Shown here: one piece after another, positions 1 to 8,942 of the stretch
Layout of the letters: each line of letters starts with the position of its first letter
How positions within the stretch are numbered: position 1 is the first letter of the stretch
NCBI GenBank assembly: GCA_022566355.1
Contig: JADFJB010000016.1
Span: 1-49,529 of the forward strand
Length of the DNA: 49,529 nt
DNA from: a candidate division KSB1 bacterium
GTDB lineage: Bacteria; Zhuqueibacterota; JdFR-76; DREG01
Direction: 5' to 3'
The notes under the pieces: generated by a model
Database searches by the model: none
Seen by the model: the letters and a program-made list of their open reading frames with translations, nothing else
What the model was told of the DNA's origin: nothing
Translations under genes and position numbers: made by a program

Positions 1-92
1 AATATCGCACATCTTCTTGTTTTTTTCAAAGAACATTGTCATTTTTTTCTAATAAAATTCAATCGATAAAAAATTGACTTTTAACCGAATAA

Positions 93-120
93 CTTGGTGG
101 CTATGAATTGTCCAGGTTTA
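93..120 (+). repeat. Partial copy of dispersed intergenic repeat
   Basis: About 24 of 28 bases match 48832-48859 in the same orientation, and a similar number match the reverse complement of 13977-14004. The shared core is CTATGAATT followed by CAGGTT. Only the right end of the element seems to be present; the sequence before it is AT-rich and not clearly alignable by eye. Its position puts repeat copies on both sides of the nuo operon. Confidence 0.5.
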
Positions 121-248
121 AATAATATATGTGCATATGAATACTTGGTTCTAAAACTAACCAGTTTGGAGAAAAACAAAAATAGCTCTAAACTTTGGCT
201 GTGTTTTTCATATCCTGCATAGATCAAATTCATTTGCTATAAATATAT

Positions 249-264
249 TGTCCCTGACGGGACA
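249..264. promoter_or_regulatory. Small palindrome upstream of nuo
   Basis: TGTCCC-TGAC-GGGACA is a perfect 6-bp inverted repeat with a 4-base loop, about 180 bases before nuoA. It is not followed by a T run, so it is not a classic terminator. It could be an operator or chance. Confidence 0.25.
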
Positions 265-444
265 TTATCTTGTAGTTTTGTAAAGACCTTCAAAAAAATA
301 TTATTAAGAAAATGTCACAGAAAATAAATTTAATTGGTCTTTTAGAATTGATGAAATAAATGGCATTAAACAGGGGCTGCTATTACATTCATTTCTGTTT
401 TTTATTGAATGGATTACCCATTGATAATTATGGAACGCTAAGTT

Positions 445-810
445 ATGGTAAGCGAGTTATTACCCATTGTTTTTATGATCATAGTTGCTGTAGGACTTGC
501 AGCTGTTATCTTAATTTTAAGCTCTCTTTTAGGTCCCCGGCGTCCGGAAGCAGTTAAACTTAGCCCCTATGAATCAGGCATGGAACCATTTGGTGAGGCG
601 CATCAACGGTTTTCAATTCGGTTTTATATCATTGCCATGTTGTTTGTTATTTTCGACATCGAAATCATTTTTTTCTATCCCTGGGCGATAGTATATAAAG
701 ATTTCCTTTCTCTTGGGAATTTTATTTTATTCGAGATGTTGGTTTTTGTAGCATTGTTGCTGGTAGGATATGTTTATGCATGGAAGAAGGGAGCGTTCGA
801 ATGGGACTAG
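445..810 (+). CDS. nuoA: NADH-quinone oxidoreductase subunit A
   Basis: Small membrane subunit of complex I, part of the quinone-site junction between the hydrophilic arm and the membrane arm. At 121 residues it is of normal length. Three hydrophobic segments are visible at about 5-27, 60-80 and 92-112. The family loop is present: YESG at 42-45, then an RFSIRFY stretch and the acidic DIE at 71-73 before FFYPW. The first in-frame start after a stop is ATG 445; its ribosome site is weak. The last bases overlap the nuoB start by 10 bp, indicating translational coupling. It is the first gene of a 14-gene nuo operon. Confidence 0.95.
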   Translation: MVSELLPIVFMIIVAVGLAAVILILSSLLGPRRPEAVKLSPYESGMEPFGEAHQRFSIRFYIIAMLFVIFDIEIIFFYPWAIVYKDFLSLGNFILFEMLVFVALLLVGYVYAWKKGAFEWD

Positions 811-1280
811 AAAGCAAATTGGGCGATAACATTTTCACCACCCAGCTTGATAAATTTATCAATTGGGGGCGTAAAAATTCTTTATGGCCAATGCCATTTG
901 GAACCGCATGTTGTGGAATTGAGTTAATGGCCGTCCTGGGTCCGAAATATGATTTAGCCCGGTTTGGCGCGGAAGCGATTCGCTTTTCCCCGAGACAATC
1001 TGATTTGATGATCGTTGCCGGCAGAATTAGCATTAAAATGATGCCCGTATTACAGAGAATTTTCCAACAAATGCCGGAGCCGAAATGGGTCATTTCCATG
1101 GGTGCTTGTGCATCGACCGGTGGCGTGTTCGATACCTATTCAACCATACAGGGAGTGGATAATTTTATTCCTGTAGATGTTTACGTTCCCGGATGTCCAC
1201 CTCGTCCCGAGACAGTGATTGATGCCGTGATGAAAATTCAAGCAATGATTGAAAAAGAATCCTCAAAAAAATATAAGTGA
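801..1280 (+). CDS. nuoB: NADH-quinone oxidoreductase subunit B
   Basis: Carries the terminal Fe-S cluster N2, which passes electrons to quinone. The four ligands are visible: the adjacent pair Cys37-Cys38 (ACCGIE), Cys103 (MGACASTGG) and Cys132 (VPGCPPRPE). Length is 159 residues from ATG 801. I prefer this start to the in-frame ATG at 780 because a GAAGGGAG ribosome site lies just before 801 and the protein then begins MGLESK, as is usual in the family. It overlaps nuoA by 10 bp and nuoC by 4 bp. Confidence 0.95.
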   Translation: MGLESKLGDNIFTTQLDKFINWGRKNSLWPMPFGTACCGIELMAVLGPKYDLARFGAEAIRFSPRQSDLMIVAGRISIKMMPVLQRIFQQMPEPKWVISMGACASTGGVFDTYSTIQGVDNFIPVDVYVPGCPPRPETVIDAVMKIQAMIEKESSKKYK

Positions 1281-1810
1281 ACCAGAGAATAGTAGTGGCC
1301 GGCAATCAAGAACTGATAGATTTTGTAAAATCCAAATTTAGCTCCTCCGTTTTAGAAACTAGTAACCAGTTCAACCAGGCTTCTGTTTCTGTGCGCAAAG
1401 AACATTTATTGGAAATCCTGGAATGCCTACGAGACGATCCCGTGACCCAATTTGATTACCTTATGGATGTTTGCGGCGTGGATTATTTGGAGATGGGCGG
1501 AATCGAACGCTTTTGCGTGGTGTACCAATTGTATTCCTCACAACACAATCATCGCCTTCGAATTAAAACATATATCTCTGAGAGTGATTTGACTGTGGAT
1601 ACGGTTAGCCCATTGTGGCTTTCAGCCGAGTGGGCGGAACGTGAAGTCTATGATATGTATGGAATTAAGTTTAATAATCATCCGGATATGAGAAGAATTT
1701 TAAATCCTGATGATTTTGAAGGGTTTCCTCTACGTAAAGAGTTCCCTTGTGAAGGAATTGGATTCCGTGAAAACTTTAAAAAAGTTGAACGAATGACTGG
1801 TTTGGATTAA
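1277..1810 (+). CDS. nuoC: NADH-quinone oxidoreductase subunit C
   Basis: The 30-kDa subunit of the hydrophilic arm, 177 residues and not fused to NuoD. The family signature is near the C-terminus: [19 protein letters not shown], equivalent to the usual DYGFEGHPLRKDFP. The [12 protein letters not shown] element before it is also typical. The start is GTG 1277, which shares GTGA with the nuoB stop codon (4-bp overlap). An 10-bp gap leads to nuoD. Confidence 0.94.
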   Translation: MNQRIVVAGNQELIDFVKSKFSSSVLETSNQFNQASVSVRKEHLLEILECLRDDPVTQFDYLMDVCGVDYLEMGGIERFCVVYQLYSSQHNHRLRIKTYISESDLTVDTVSPLWLSAEWAEREVYDMYGIKFNNHPDMRRILNPDDFEGFPLRKEFPCEGIGFRENFKKVERMTGLD

Positions 1811-1820
1811 ATAAAAACCA

Positions 1821-3077
1821 ATGGCAGAAACGAAAGAAATCGAAGAACAAATTCATCAGGCTGAACCGGTTGTCGATGACTTCCTTTATGACGCGAAAGA
1901 CAGCCGAATGCTTCTTAACTTTGGGCCCTCACATCCGGCGACCCATGGCACCCTGCGTTTAATACTTGAATTAGAAGGAGAAATTGTTGTCAAATGTACA
2001 CCTGACCTTGGCTTTCTTCATCACGGTTTTGAAAAATTGGGTGAATATAGATCTTACAACCAGGTTGTAACGATTACGGATCGGATGAATTATCTTTCTC
2101 CGATGAACAATAATTTTGCTTATATTTTAGCAATTGAAGAGTTGTTCGAACTTGAAATTCCAAAACGCGCACAATATTTTCGTGTCATTCTTGCCGAGCT
2201 TTCAAGGATCATGGACCATCTGTTGAACATTGCGACCCAGGCCATGGATTTGGGTGCATTCACAGCTCTGCTTTACCTGTTCAGGGAACGGGAAAATATT
2301 TACAATTTATTTGAATTGATTACGGGGACCCGATTGACCATCAGTTATGTAAGACTGGGTGGATTTGCAGTTGATCGGGATATTCCGGAAGAATTCTTTA
2401 CTAATCTGCAAAAATTCCTTACAGGTTTGCCAAACACCCTGGAAGATGTAGATAATCTGCTTTCGCATAATCAAATCTGGTTGAATCGAACCAAAGATGT
2501 TGGCGTCATTACCAAAGAAGACGCTATAAAATATGCGATCACGGGTCCATGTCTCAGGGCTAGCGGCATCCCGCTCGACATTCGAATAACGCAACCCTAT
2601 TCTTCTTATGAAGATTTTGATTTTGACATACCGGTAGGAGAAAGCGGAGATGTTTATGATCGCTATCTTGTTCGAATGGAAGAGATGAAACAAGCTGTTC
2701 GAATTATCCAGCAAGCGGTAGAAAACTTACCAGAGGGAGAAATGAACGTTGATTCCAACAGCAAAGTTACCCTTCCTTCTAAAGATGAAGTGTATGGCTC
2801 TATTGAAGGTTTGATCCATCAATTTGAAATTATAATGGAAAATAGAGGAGCACTAGCCCCGGTTGGTGAATCGTATGTTGCCACCGAATCACCCAACGGT
2901 GAGCTGGGATTTTTCGTGATCAGCAACAAAGGCCGCGGACCTTACAGATTCCGTGTTCGCCCACCCTCTTTTTATCATTACCAGATTCTTCCCAGTTTGG
3001 TGGAAGGATATATGTTGTCGGATTTGGTGGCGGTTTTGAGTAGTTTGAACCTCATTGCCGGTGAGTTAGATCGATGA
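1821..3077 (+). CDS. nuoD: NADH-quinone oxidoreductase subunit D
   Basis: The 49-kDa subunit, related to the large subunit of NiFe hydrogenases, which forms the quinone-binding pocket with NuoB. Visible landmarks are GPSHPATHGTLRL at 35-47, with the loop histidines at 38 and 42, FLHHGFEKL at about 65-73, and the C-terminal LSSLNLIAGELDR ending in the conserved Asp-Arg. Length is 418 residues, within the family range. The nickel-binding cysteines of hydrogenases are absent, as expected for complex I. It lies between nuoC and nuoE with short gaps. Confidence 0.96.
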   Translation: MAETKEIEEQIHQAEPVVDDFLYDAKDSRMLLNFGPSHPATHGTLRLILELEGEIVVKCTPDLGFLHHGFEKLGEYRSYNQVVTITDRMNYLSPMNNNFAYILAIEELFELEIPKRAQYFRVILAELSRIMDHLLNIATQAMDLGAFTALLYLFRERENIYNLFELITGTRLTISYVRLGGFAVDRDIPEEFFTNLQKFLTGLPNTLEDVDNLLSHNQIWLNRTKDVGVITKEDAIKYAITGPCLRASGIPLDIRITQPYSSYEDFDFDIPVGESGDVYDRYLVRMEEMKQAVRIIQQAVENLPEGEMNVDSNSKVTLPSKDEVYGSIEGLIHQFEIIMENRGALAPVGESYVATESPNGELGFFVISNKGRGPYRFRVRPPSFYHYQILPSLVEGYMLSDLVAVLSSLNLIAGELDR

Positions 3078-3105
3078 TTTATCTTTTATTTTCCCTGGAT
3101 TTAGA

Positions 3106-3600
3106 ATGAGTGTTGAAACGGCAACGGATAAGATACAATTTTCTCAAGAAGGTAAAGTTGAAGTAGAAAGAATCCTCGGCAATTATCCCAATAAGGAAGC
3201 CGCAATGCTTCCCGTCCTGCATCTGGCAAAAAAAGAATTTAAAACAATCACACCGGAAGTGATGGAATATGTTGCAAGCTTGCTGGATGTGAGCCCAATA
3301 AATGTTGCAACCGTAGTTTCTTTTTATACACTTTACCCGCGGGAAGAAGAAGGGCGGCATGTGATTCAAGTTTGCGCAACATTATCCTGTGAAATAATGG
3401 GTGCCACATCGGTTGTGGATCACATTGCAAAAAAATTGAAAATCAAAGTGAGTGAAACAACAAAGGATAAGCGTTTTACTCTTAAGAAAGTTGAATGTCT
3501 GGGTTCTTGCGACACTGCCCCGATGATGCAAATTAACGATGATTATTACGAGAACCTGACCATTGAAAGAATTGATGAAATTCTTGATAGTTTGAAATAG
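3106..3600 (+). CDS. nuoE: NADH-quinone oxidoreductase subunit E
   Basis: The 24-kDa subunit of the NADH-oxidising module, with a thioredoxin-like fold and a [2Fe-2S] cluster (N1a). The ligands are visible as Cys90 and Cys95 (QVCATLSCEIMG) and Cys131 and Cys135 (ECLGSCDTAPMMQ). Length is 164 residues, normal for the family. Having nuoE with nuoF and nuoG shows that this enzyme accepts NADH directly, unlike the 11-subunit forms that lack this module. Confidence 0.95.
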   Translation: MSVETATDKIQFSQEGKVEVERILGNYPNKEAAMLPVLHLAKKEFKTITPEVMEYVASLLDVSPINVATVVSFYTLYPREEEGRHVIQVCATLSCEIMGATSVVDHIAKKLKIKVSETTKDKRFTLKKVECLGSCDTAPMMQINDDYYENLTIERIDEILDSLK

Positions 3601-3618
3601 GAATCAAATAGTATACGA

Positions 3619-4923
3619 ATGGCTGAACATTATTTTCTTCAAAACAAAGATGAACCTGATTCAATTAAGATTGACTTTTATTTAAGCAATGGCGGCTACA
3701 AGGCTTTCGAGTCTATTGTTAAGGAAAAATCGCCTGATGAGGTCATCGAGTTCGTTAAGAAATCAGGTTTACGTGGCCGGGGCGGCGCTGGTTTTCCGAC
3801 AGGAGTAAAATGGAGCTTTGTGCCAAAAGATTCTGACAAGCCTAAATATCTTGTCTGTAACGCTGATGAATCTGAGCCCGGTACCTTTAAGGATCGTTAT
3901 CTCATTGAAAAAGAACCTCATATGCTCATCGAAGGAATAGCTATCGCTGCATATGCTATTCAATCGAATATTGCATACAATTACATCCGGGGTGAATTTG
4001 TTTATGGTTCAAATGTTTTTGAGCAAGCTGTAAAAGAAGCTGAAGAAAAGGGAATTTTAGGTACCAATATTTTTGGCAGTGGTTACGATTTAAAAATTGT
4101 TAATCATCGTGGCGCAGGCGCCTATATATGCGGTGAAGAAACAGGCTTATTAGAATCACTAGAAGGCAAGCGCGGATGGCCAAGATTGAAACCGCCGTTC
4201 CCTGCTATTGAAGGCGCTTTTAAATGTCCTACTATTGTTAATAATGTTGAAACATTGGTAAACCTACCTTTGATATTCAACCATGGTATAGAGTGGTTTT
4301 CAAGCATAGGTCCTAATGAAAAAAATTCCGGACCTAAATTATATTGTGTGTCCGGCCATGTGAAAAAACCCGGGTTGTATGAGTTTCCCATGGGGAAGAA
4401 CCTCAAGGAATTAATTTATGAAGATTGTGGCGGTATGCGAAATGGGCACAAATTAAAAGCAGTTATTCCGGGGGGATCTTCGGTTCCGGTGATAACAGCC
4501 GATGAAATTGATGTTAGTATGGACTTTGATTCTATGGCTGAGATAGGGTCCATGCTGGGCTCTACTGGAGTCATTGTAATGGATGAAACTACCTGTATGG
4601 TAGATGCTTTACTCAATATTGAAAGATTTTATGCACATGAATCCTGCGGCCAATGTACTCCTTGCCGTGAAGGTACAACCTGGTTGGTAAAAATCTTACA
4701 GCGGATCGAGAGAGGTGAAGGTCGAATGGAAGATATGGATCTGTTGGATGACATTGCAGACAAAATCAATTTTCGTACAATATGTCCCTTGGGTGACGCC
4801 GCTGCTATGCCTGCAAACAGCTTTATCAATAAGTTCCGGGGGGAATTTGAAGAACACGTACGACGAGGTAAGTGTCCGGTTAAAAAAGACAAAAGTATAA
4901 AGGTTGTAGATGCCCACATTTAA
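3619..4923 (+). CDS. nuoF: NADH-quinone oxidoreductase subunit F
   Basis: The 51-kDa subunit, which binds NADH and FMN and carries a [4Fe-4S] cluster (N3). The nucleotide-binding GRGGAGFPTG is at 53-62, followed by the VCNADESEPGTFKDR flavin region near 90-105. The cluster motif ESCGQCTPCREG is near residue 340, and the fourth cysteine is in RTICPLGD near 388. Length is 434 residues. The 3' end overlaps the start of nuoG by 14 bp. Confidence 0.96.
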   Translation: MAEHYFLQNKDEPDSIKIDFYLSNGGYKAFESIVKEKSPDEVIEFVKKSGLRGRGGAGFPTGVKWSFVPKDSDKPKYLVCNADESEPGTFKDRYLIEKEPHMLIEGIAIAAYAIQSNIAYNYIRGEFVYGSNVFEQAVKEAEEKGILGTNIFGSGYDLKIVNHRGAGAYICGEETGLLESLEGKRGWPRLKPPFPAIEGAFKCPTIVNNVETLVNLPLIFNHGIEWFSSIGPNEKNSGPKLYCVSGHVKKPGLYEFPMGKNLKELIYEDCGGMRNGHKLKAVIPGGSSVPVITADEIDVSMDFDSMAEIGSMLGSTGVIVMDETTCMVDALLNIERFYAHESCGQCTPCREGTTWLVKILQRIERGEGRMEDMDLLDDIADKINFRTICPLGDAAAMPANSFINKFRGEFEEHVRRGKCPVKKDKSIKVVDAHI

Positions 4924-6490
4924 ATTAAACGATAAAGAAATTACAACTGAGCCTGGGAAAAATATTCTTCAGGCCGCGCTTGAAAATGGAATAGAAATAC
5001 CCCATTATTGCTACCATCAATCATTAACAGTAGTGGGAAGCTGTCGGCTGTGTCTTGTTGAACTGAACAATGCGCCCAAATTAATCCCTTCTTGTGCAAC
5101 TACAGTCCAGGATGGCATGGATGTAAAAACCGACACAGATACGGTAAAAGAAGCGATTGAGAGCATGCTGGAGTTTTTCTTAATCAACCATCCGCTTGAC
5201 TGCCCTATTTGCGATAAAGCCGGTGAGTGCGATCTGCAGGATTACACCTTTAAATATGGCTCTTCGCATAGCCGTATGGTTGAAGAAAAACGGGTTCGGC
5301 CTACAAAGGATTTAGGTGGAAATATTCTTTTATATCGCAACAGGTGTGTGATGTGTACTCGTTGTGTTAGATTCTTCGAGGATATAGTGGGAGACCCATA
5401 TCTAACCATTGAACACAGAGGCTATGAAACGGATATCTCGATTTTTCCAGGAAGAGGTTTAACTCATAAAATGACAGGGAATATCGTTGAGATTTGTCCT
5501 GTGGGCTGTTTGATTGATAAAGACTTTCTATTCAACTCAAGAGTATGGAATTTAACATCGACAAAAAGTGTATGCCCGGGTTGCAGCGCCGGTTGTAACA
5601 TAGATATTCAGCATAAAGAAGAAAAGATCTATCGCATACAATCGAGACAGAACATGGAAGTAAACGAACATTGGATTTGTGATGACGGCCGTTATATTTA
5701 TCATCGATTCGAAGACCTGGATCGCATCTCCTATCCGATGAAGAAAGCCAGAAATAAATTAAATAATACGAGTTGGGAAGAAGCATTATCGATTATTCAT
5801 GACCGTTTAGTACTACTTAAGAGATCAAAGGAAACTTCTAAGATCGCCATTGTTGGATCGGCATTTGCCACCAATGAAGAGAACTACCTGCTTCGCAAAG
5901 TTTTTCATGAAGAATTAGGATGCAAAAATTTCTTTGTATATAATAGTCAACCACAGGGCGAAGACATCATTTATAAATCAGGGTTTACCATTTATGCGGA
6001 TAAAAGTCCGAATTACCGCGGAGCAAAGTTGATATTAGGCGAAAAGTCTGATTTTTGGAATGAAATTAAAAACGGCAAAATCGAAGTTCTCTATTTTCTT
6101 AATGGTGATATAGATTTGAAGCTATCCGATAAGCAGAAAGATTTGCTTAAAAAGTTGGATTTTCTGGTTATACAGGATGTAGCTGTTAGTGATTTAACAA
6201 TGGCAGCGGATGTTGTGCTTCCTTCAACCTATTTTGCAGAGCAATCCGGTTCTTACATAAATGCCAAGGGACAGATGCAAAAAATCCAGGCTGCTATTAA
6301 GCCGTCCGGTGATACTCACCAAGGTTGGCAAGTTTTATTAGACCTCTATAAAATGTTTAATGAGAATAGTACCATGGTAACCATTGGCGATGTCATCAAT
6401 GATATGGTGCAAGAGGTAGAGGCTTTAAAAGATGTTTCCTTCTTTAAATTGGGTGATTATGGGATGAAACTGGAAAAGGCGACTGCATGA
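4910..6490 (+). CDS. nuoG: NADH-quinone oxidoreductase subunit G, compact form
   Basis: The electron-wire subunit of the hydrophilic arm. Visible in order: a [2Fe-2S] ferredoxin domain with Cys34, 45, 48 and 62; the His94/Cys98/Cys101/Cys107 cluster; a [4Fe-4S] set at Cys145, 148 and 151 with Cys195 and Cys199 nearby; and four more cysteines (221, 224, 228 and 256) in the positions of the extra N7 cluster known from some bacterial NuoG. After that comes only a short molybdopterin-oxidoreductase-like segment. The total of 526 residues is well below the 700-900 of many NuoG proteins. It overlaps nuoF by 14 bp and nuoH by 4 bp (ATGA). Confidence 0.93.
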   Translation: MPTFKLNDKEITTEPGKNILQAALENGIEIPHYCYHQSLTVVGSCRLCLVELNNAPKLIPSCATTVQDGMDVKTDTDTVKEAIESMLEFFLINHPLDCPICDKAGECDLQDYTFKYGSSHSRMVEEKRVRPTKDLGGNILLYRNRCVMCTRCVRFFEDIVGDPYLTIEHRGYETDISIFPGRGLTHKMTGNIVEICPVGCLIDKDFLFNSRVWNLTSTKSVCPGCSAGCNIDIQHKEEKIYRIQSRQNMEVNEHWICDDGRYIYHRFEDLDRISYPMKKARNKLNNTSWEEALSIIHDRLVLLKRSKETSKIAIVGSAFATNEENYLLRKVFHEELGCKNFFVYNSQPQGEDIIYKSGFTIYADKSPNYRGAKLILGEKSDFWNEIKNGKIEVLYFLNGDIDLKLSDKQKDLLKKLDFLVIQDVAVSDLTMAADVVLPSTYFAEQSGSYINAKGQMQKIQAAIKPSGDTHQGWQVLLDLYKMFNENSTMVTIGDVINDMVQEVEALKDVSFFKLGDYGMKLEKATA

Positions 6491-7542
6491 CAGAAACGGG
6501 TCTTGCCTTGATCGATTTAGTTATTATGATCGCCAAAATTGTGCTTGTTGTGTTCATCAACGTTAATCTGGTTTTGGTTTTAATCCTGGCCGAACGAAAA
6601 ATTAGCGCCTATATGCAAGACAGGATTGGTCCAAACCGGGTTGGACCAGGCGGTTTACTGCAACCGGTTGCAGATGGGATTAAGTTTATTTTCAAGGAAG
6701 ATATAATCCCAAACCACGTAGAAAAAGTGATTTACGTTATTGCCCCAATGATGGTTTTGATCCCATCGATTCTGACATTTGCAGTAATCCCGTTTGGTCA
6801 CAGTTTTTCTGCGTTTGGCAGAGAAGTCAATTTGCAAATAGCAAATCTAAATGTAGGATTGCTTTATATTTTTGCGTTGGTCTCGTTGAGTGTGTATGGT
6901 TTAATTCTCGGTGGCTGGGCATCCAATAGCAAATACCCTTTATTCGGTGCTATTCGTTCTTCTGCCCAGGTGATCAGCTATGAGCTTTCCATGGGACTCG
7001 CCTTAATCGGAGTCCTGATGATAGCCGGAACATTACGTTTGGATGAAATGGTTAAGCAGCAATCACAATTATTGTTTGGTATACTGCCTAATTGGAATAT
7101 TTTTTTACAGCCTGTTGGATTTATCATATTCTTGATTTCAATTTTTGCGGAGACCAATCGTTTGCCTTTCGATTTGTCAGAAGCAGAACCCGAATTGGTC
7201 GCGGGTTATCATACAGAATATAGCAGTATGAAATTTTCCATGTTTTTCATGGGAGAATATATTGCAATGATTACGGCTTCTGCTTTGATCAGTACACTGT
7301 ATTTTGGCGGTTGGGATTTTCCTTATGTGGATGAAAGCCAAATGGGATTATGGGGAGTAGTGCTTTCGTTGGTAGCTTTTGCAGCAAAAACCGGTTTTTT
7401 CCTCTTCTTTTTTATTTGGATTCGCTGGACTATTCCCCGATTCAGATTCGATCAATTAATGCGCTTAGGGTGGAAGGTACTTCTTCCGATTGCCCTGGCG
7501 AATGTTGTTGTAACAGGCATCATTATCAGTTTATTGTATTAA
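6487..7542 (+). CDS. nuoH: NADH-quinone oxidoreductase subunit H
   Basis: Membrane subunit that closes the quinone tunnel. Length is 351 residues with about eight hydrophobic segments. Family signatures are present: [20 protein letters not shown] early, followed by [14 protein letters not shown], and [19 protein letters not shown] with [11 protein letters not shown] near the middle. The ATG overlaps the nuoG stop in ATGA, so translation is probably coupled. Confidence 0.96.
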   Translation: MTETGLALIDLVIMIAKIVLVVFINVNLVLVLILAERKISAYMQDRIGPNRVGPGGLLQPVADGIKFIFKEDIIPNHVEKVIYVIAPMMVLIPSILTFAVIPFGHSFSAFGREVNLQIANLNVGLLYIFALVSLSVYGLILGGWASNSKYPLFGAIRSSAQVISYELSMGLALIGVLMIAGTLRLDEMVKQQSQLLFGILPNWNIFLQPVGFIIFLISIFAETNRLPFDLSEAEPELVAGYHTEYSSMKFSMFFMGEYIAMITASALISTLYFGGWDFPYVDESQMGLWGVVLSLVAFAAKTGFFLFFFIWIRWTIPRFRFDQLMRLGWKVLLPIALANVVVTGIIISLLY

Positions 7543-7550
7543 GAGGTTTT

Positions 7551-8060
7551 ATGGCAATTATCAAAGTAGCTTACAAACCAAAATGGACGGATAAATTTTA
7601 TTTTCCTGCAATTGTGAAAGGTATGTTCATTACGTTGAGACATATGTTCAAGAAAAAGTATACCATTCAATATCCTGAAGAAAAATGGATTCCAGCACCT
7701 GGTCATCGGGGCGCCATTCGTCTTAACAGGGATGAGCAGGGTAGAGTCAAATGTGTCAGTTGCGAAATGTGTTCAACAGCATGTCCTGCAAAATGTATTT
7801 CGATGACAGCTGGTGTTGCGCCATGGGATGACAGGGAAAAATATCCGGTTCGATTTGAAATTGATATGCTTCGATGTATCCTGTGCGGAATGTGTGAAGA
7901 AGCCTGTCCGGAGGATGCCATTCAACTCACCGAAATTTATGATTTCTCCGCCTACACGCGTGAGGAACTGATCTGGGATAAAGAGAGATTGCTTAAGAAT
8001 TATGACTTAACAGCAGATGGAAAATATTTTGATCGTTCTAAAGAAGAAACAGGATTTTAA
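7551..8060 (+). CDS. nuoI: NADH-quinone oxidoreductase subunit I
   Basis: Peripheral subunit with two [4Fe-4S] clusters (N6a and N6b) that relay electrons toward N2. The two ferredoxin motifs are visible: Cys68, 71, 74 and 78, and Cys109, 112, 115 and 119. Length is 169 residues from ATG 7551, which has AAGAGG just upstream (7541-7546). The frame stays open back to 7350, but that part lies inside nuoH in another frame and does not look like NuoI, so I chose the ATG at 7551. Confidence 0.95.
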   Translation: MAIIKVAYKPKWTDKFYFPAIVKGMFITLRHMFKKKYTIQYPEEKWIPAPGHRGAIRLNRDEQGRVKCVSCEMCSTACPAKCISMTAGVAPWDDREKYPVRFEIDMLRCILCGMCEEACPEDAIQLTEIYDFSAYTREELIWDKERLLKNYDLTADGKYFDRSKEETGF

Positions 8061-8066
8061 TAAGCA

Positions 8067-8588
8067 ATGATATCGTTTTTCTTTTTCTTTTTTTCTGTGA
8101 TTGTAATAGCATCGGCCATTGTTATGATTTTGCATAAGAATCCGGTTTACAGTGCCTTATTTTTGATCATCACTTTTTTTGGCATTGCAGGATTTTATTT
8201 TCTGTTAGAAGCTCAATTCCTGGCCATTGTTCATATTATTGTTTATGCCGGAGCAATTATGGTGCTTTTTCTTTTCGTGATTATGTTGCTGAATTTACGC
8301 CAGGAAGCCCGAATGCCCATTGGCAAACCATTCCAGGTTTTGTTTGGTTCAGTATTATCTGTTTTATTCTTGTCCCAAATCTTTTTGATTATCTATAAAG
8401 GATCCGTTACGGGTAAAATTGGCAATTTTCCACCGGAGAAAATTAACGAGTTGGGAAGTGTGGAAGTTTTAGGTGGTAAACTTTTTACGGATTATTTATT
8501 TCCTTTTGAAGCAGCGTCCATACTTTTACTGATAGGAATAGTTGGTGCAATTGTATTAGGCAGCAAACACCTTCCAAAAGAAGAATAA
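8067..8588 (+). CDS. nuoJ: NADH-quinone oxidoreductase subunit J
   Basis: Hydrophobic membrane-arm subunit of 173 residues with five predicted helices. The conserved core runs from [20 protein letters not shown] to [20 protein letters not shown], the region that contains the pi-bulge helix TM3 in known structures. It starts 6 bp after nuoI and is followed by nuoK after 20 bp. Confidence 0.94.
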   Translation: MISFFFFFFSVIVIASAIVMILHKNPVYSALFLIITFFGIAGFYFLLEAQFLAIVHIIVYAGAIMVLFLFVIMLLNLRQEARMPIGKPFQVLFGSVLSVLFLSQIFLIIYKGSVTGKIGNFPPEKINELGSVEVLGGKLFTDYLFPFEAASILLLIGIVGAIVLGSKHLPKEE

Positions 8589-8608
8589 GTGAAAGGAATA
8601 TTAAATCA

Positions 8609-8911
8609 ATGATACCTGTCGAGTATTTTCTAATTGTAGCAGCTGTGCTTTTCGCCATTGGTGTACTAGGTGTACTTATGCGAAGAAATGCTCTCGTCAT
8701 TTTTATGAGTATTGAATTAATGTTAAATGCGGTAAATTTAACATTTGTAGCATTGGCGCGTCAACTTAACTCCGTAGATGGTCAAATCTTTGTATTTTTT
8801 ATTATGACTGTCGCAGCAGCAGAGGTTGCCGTTGGGCTTGCTATAATTATTTCGTTATTCCGGCTTAAAGGCACGATTAATGTTGATGAAATTAATCTTT
8901 TGCGTGGATAA
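8609..8911 (+). CDS. nuoK: NADH-quinone oxidoreductase subunit K
   Basis: Three-helix membrane subunit of 100 residues, homologous to MrpC of sodium/proton antiporters. The proton-path glutamate is visible in [17 protein letters not shown], and a second acidic residue in [11 protein letters not shown]. Length and hydrophobic pattern are exactly as expected. Confidence 0.95.
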   Translation: MIPVEYFLIVAAVLFAIGVLGVLMRRNALVIFMSIELMLNAVNLTFVALARQLNSVDGQIFVFFIMTVAAAEVAVGLAIIISLFRLKGTINVDEINLLRG

Positions 8912-8942
8912 AAGATAATGATTGCGTTCGTCAGGAGATTTG

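Larger units (their letters stand above)
1..444. other. AT-rich region upstream of nuoA
   Basis: No convincing gene is seen. The stretch is strongly AT-rich. It holds the end of a dispersed repeat (93-120) and a 6-bp-stem palindrome (249-264). At 273-280 there is a TAGTTTTG, which fits the TAnnTTTG minus-10-like element of Bacteroidota-type RpoD promoters, with a TTG about 22 bases upstream (248-250). The nuo promoter presumably lies here. The short open frame starting at 360 runs into nuoA in another frame and has no recognisable sequence. Confidence 0.5.

Noticed and set aside
360-557. 65-codon open frame upstream of and overlapping nuoA
   Set aside because: No ribosome site, unrecognisable Cys/Ser-rich sequence, and more than half overlaps nuoA in another frame.
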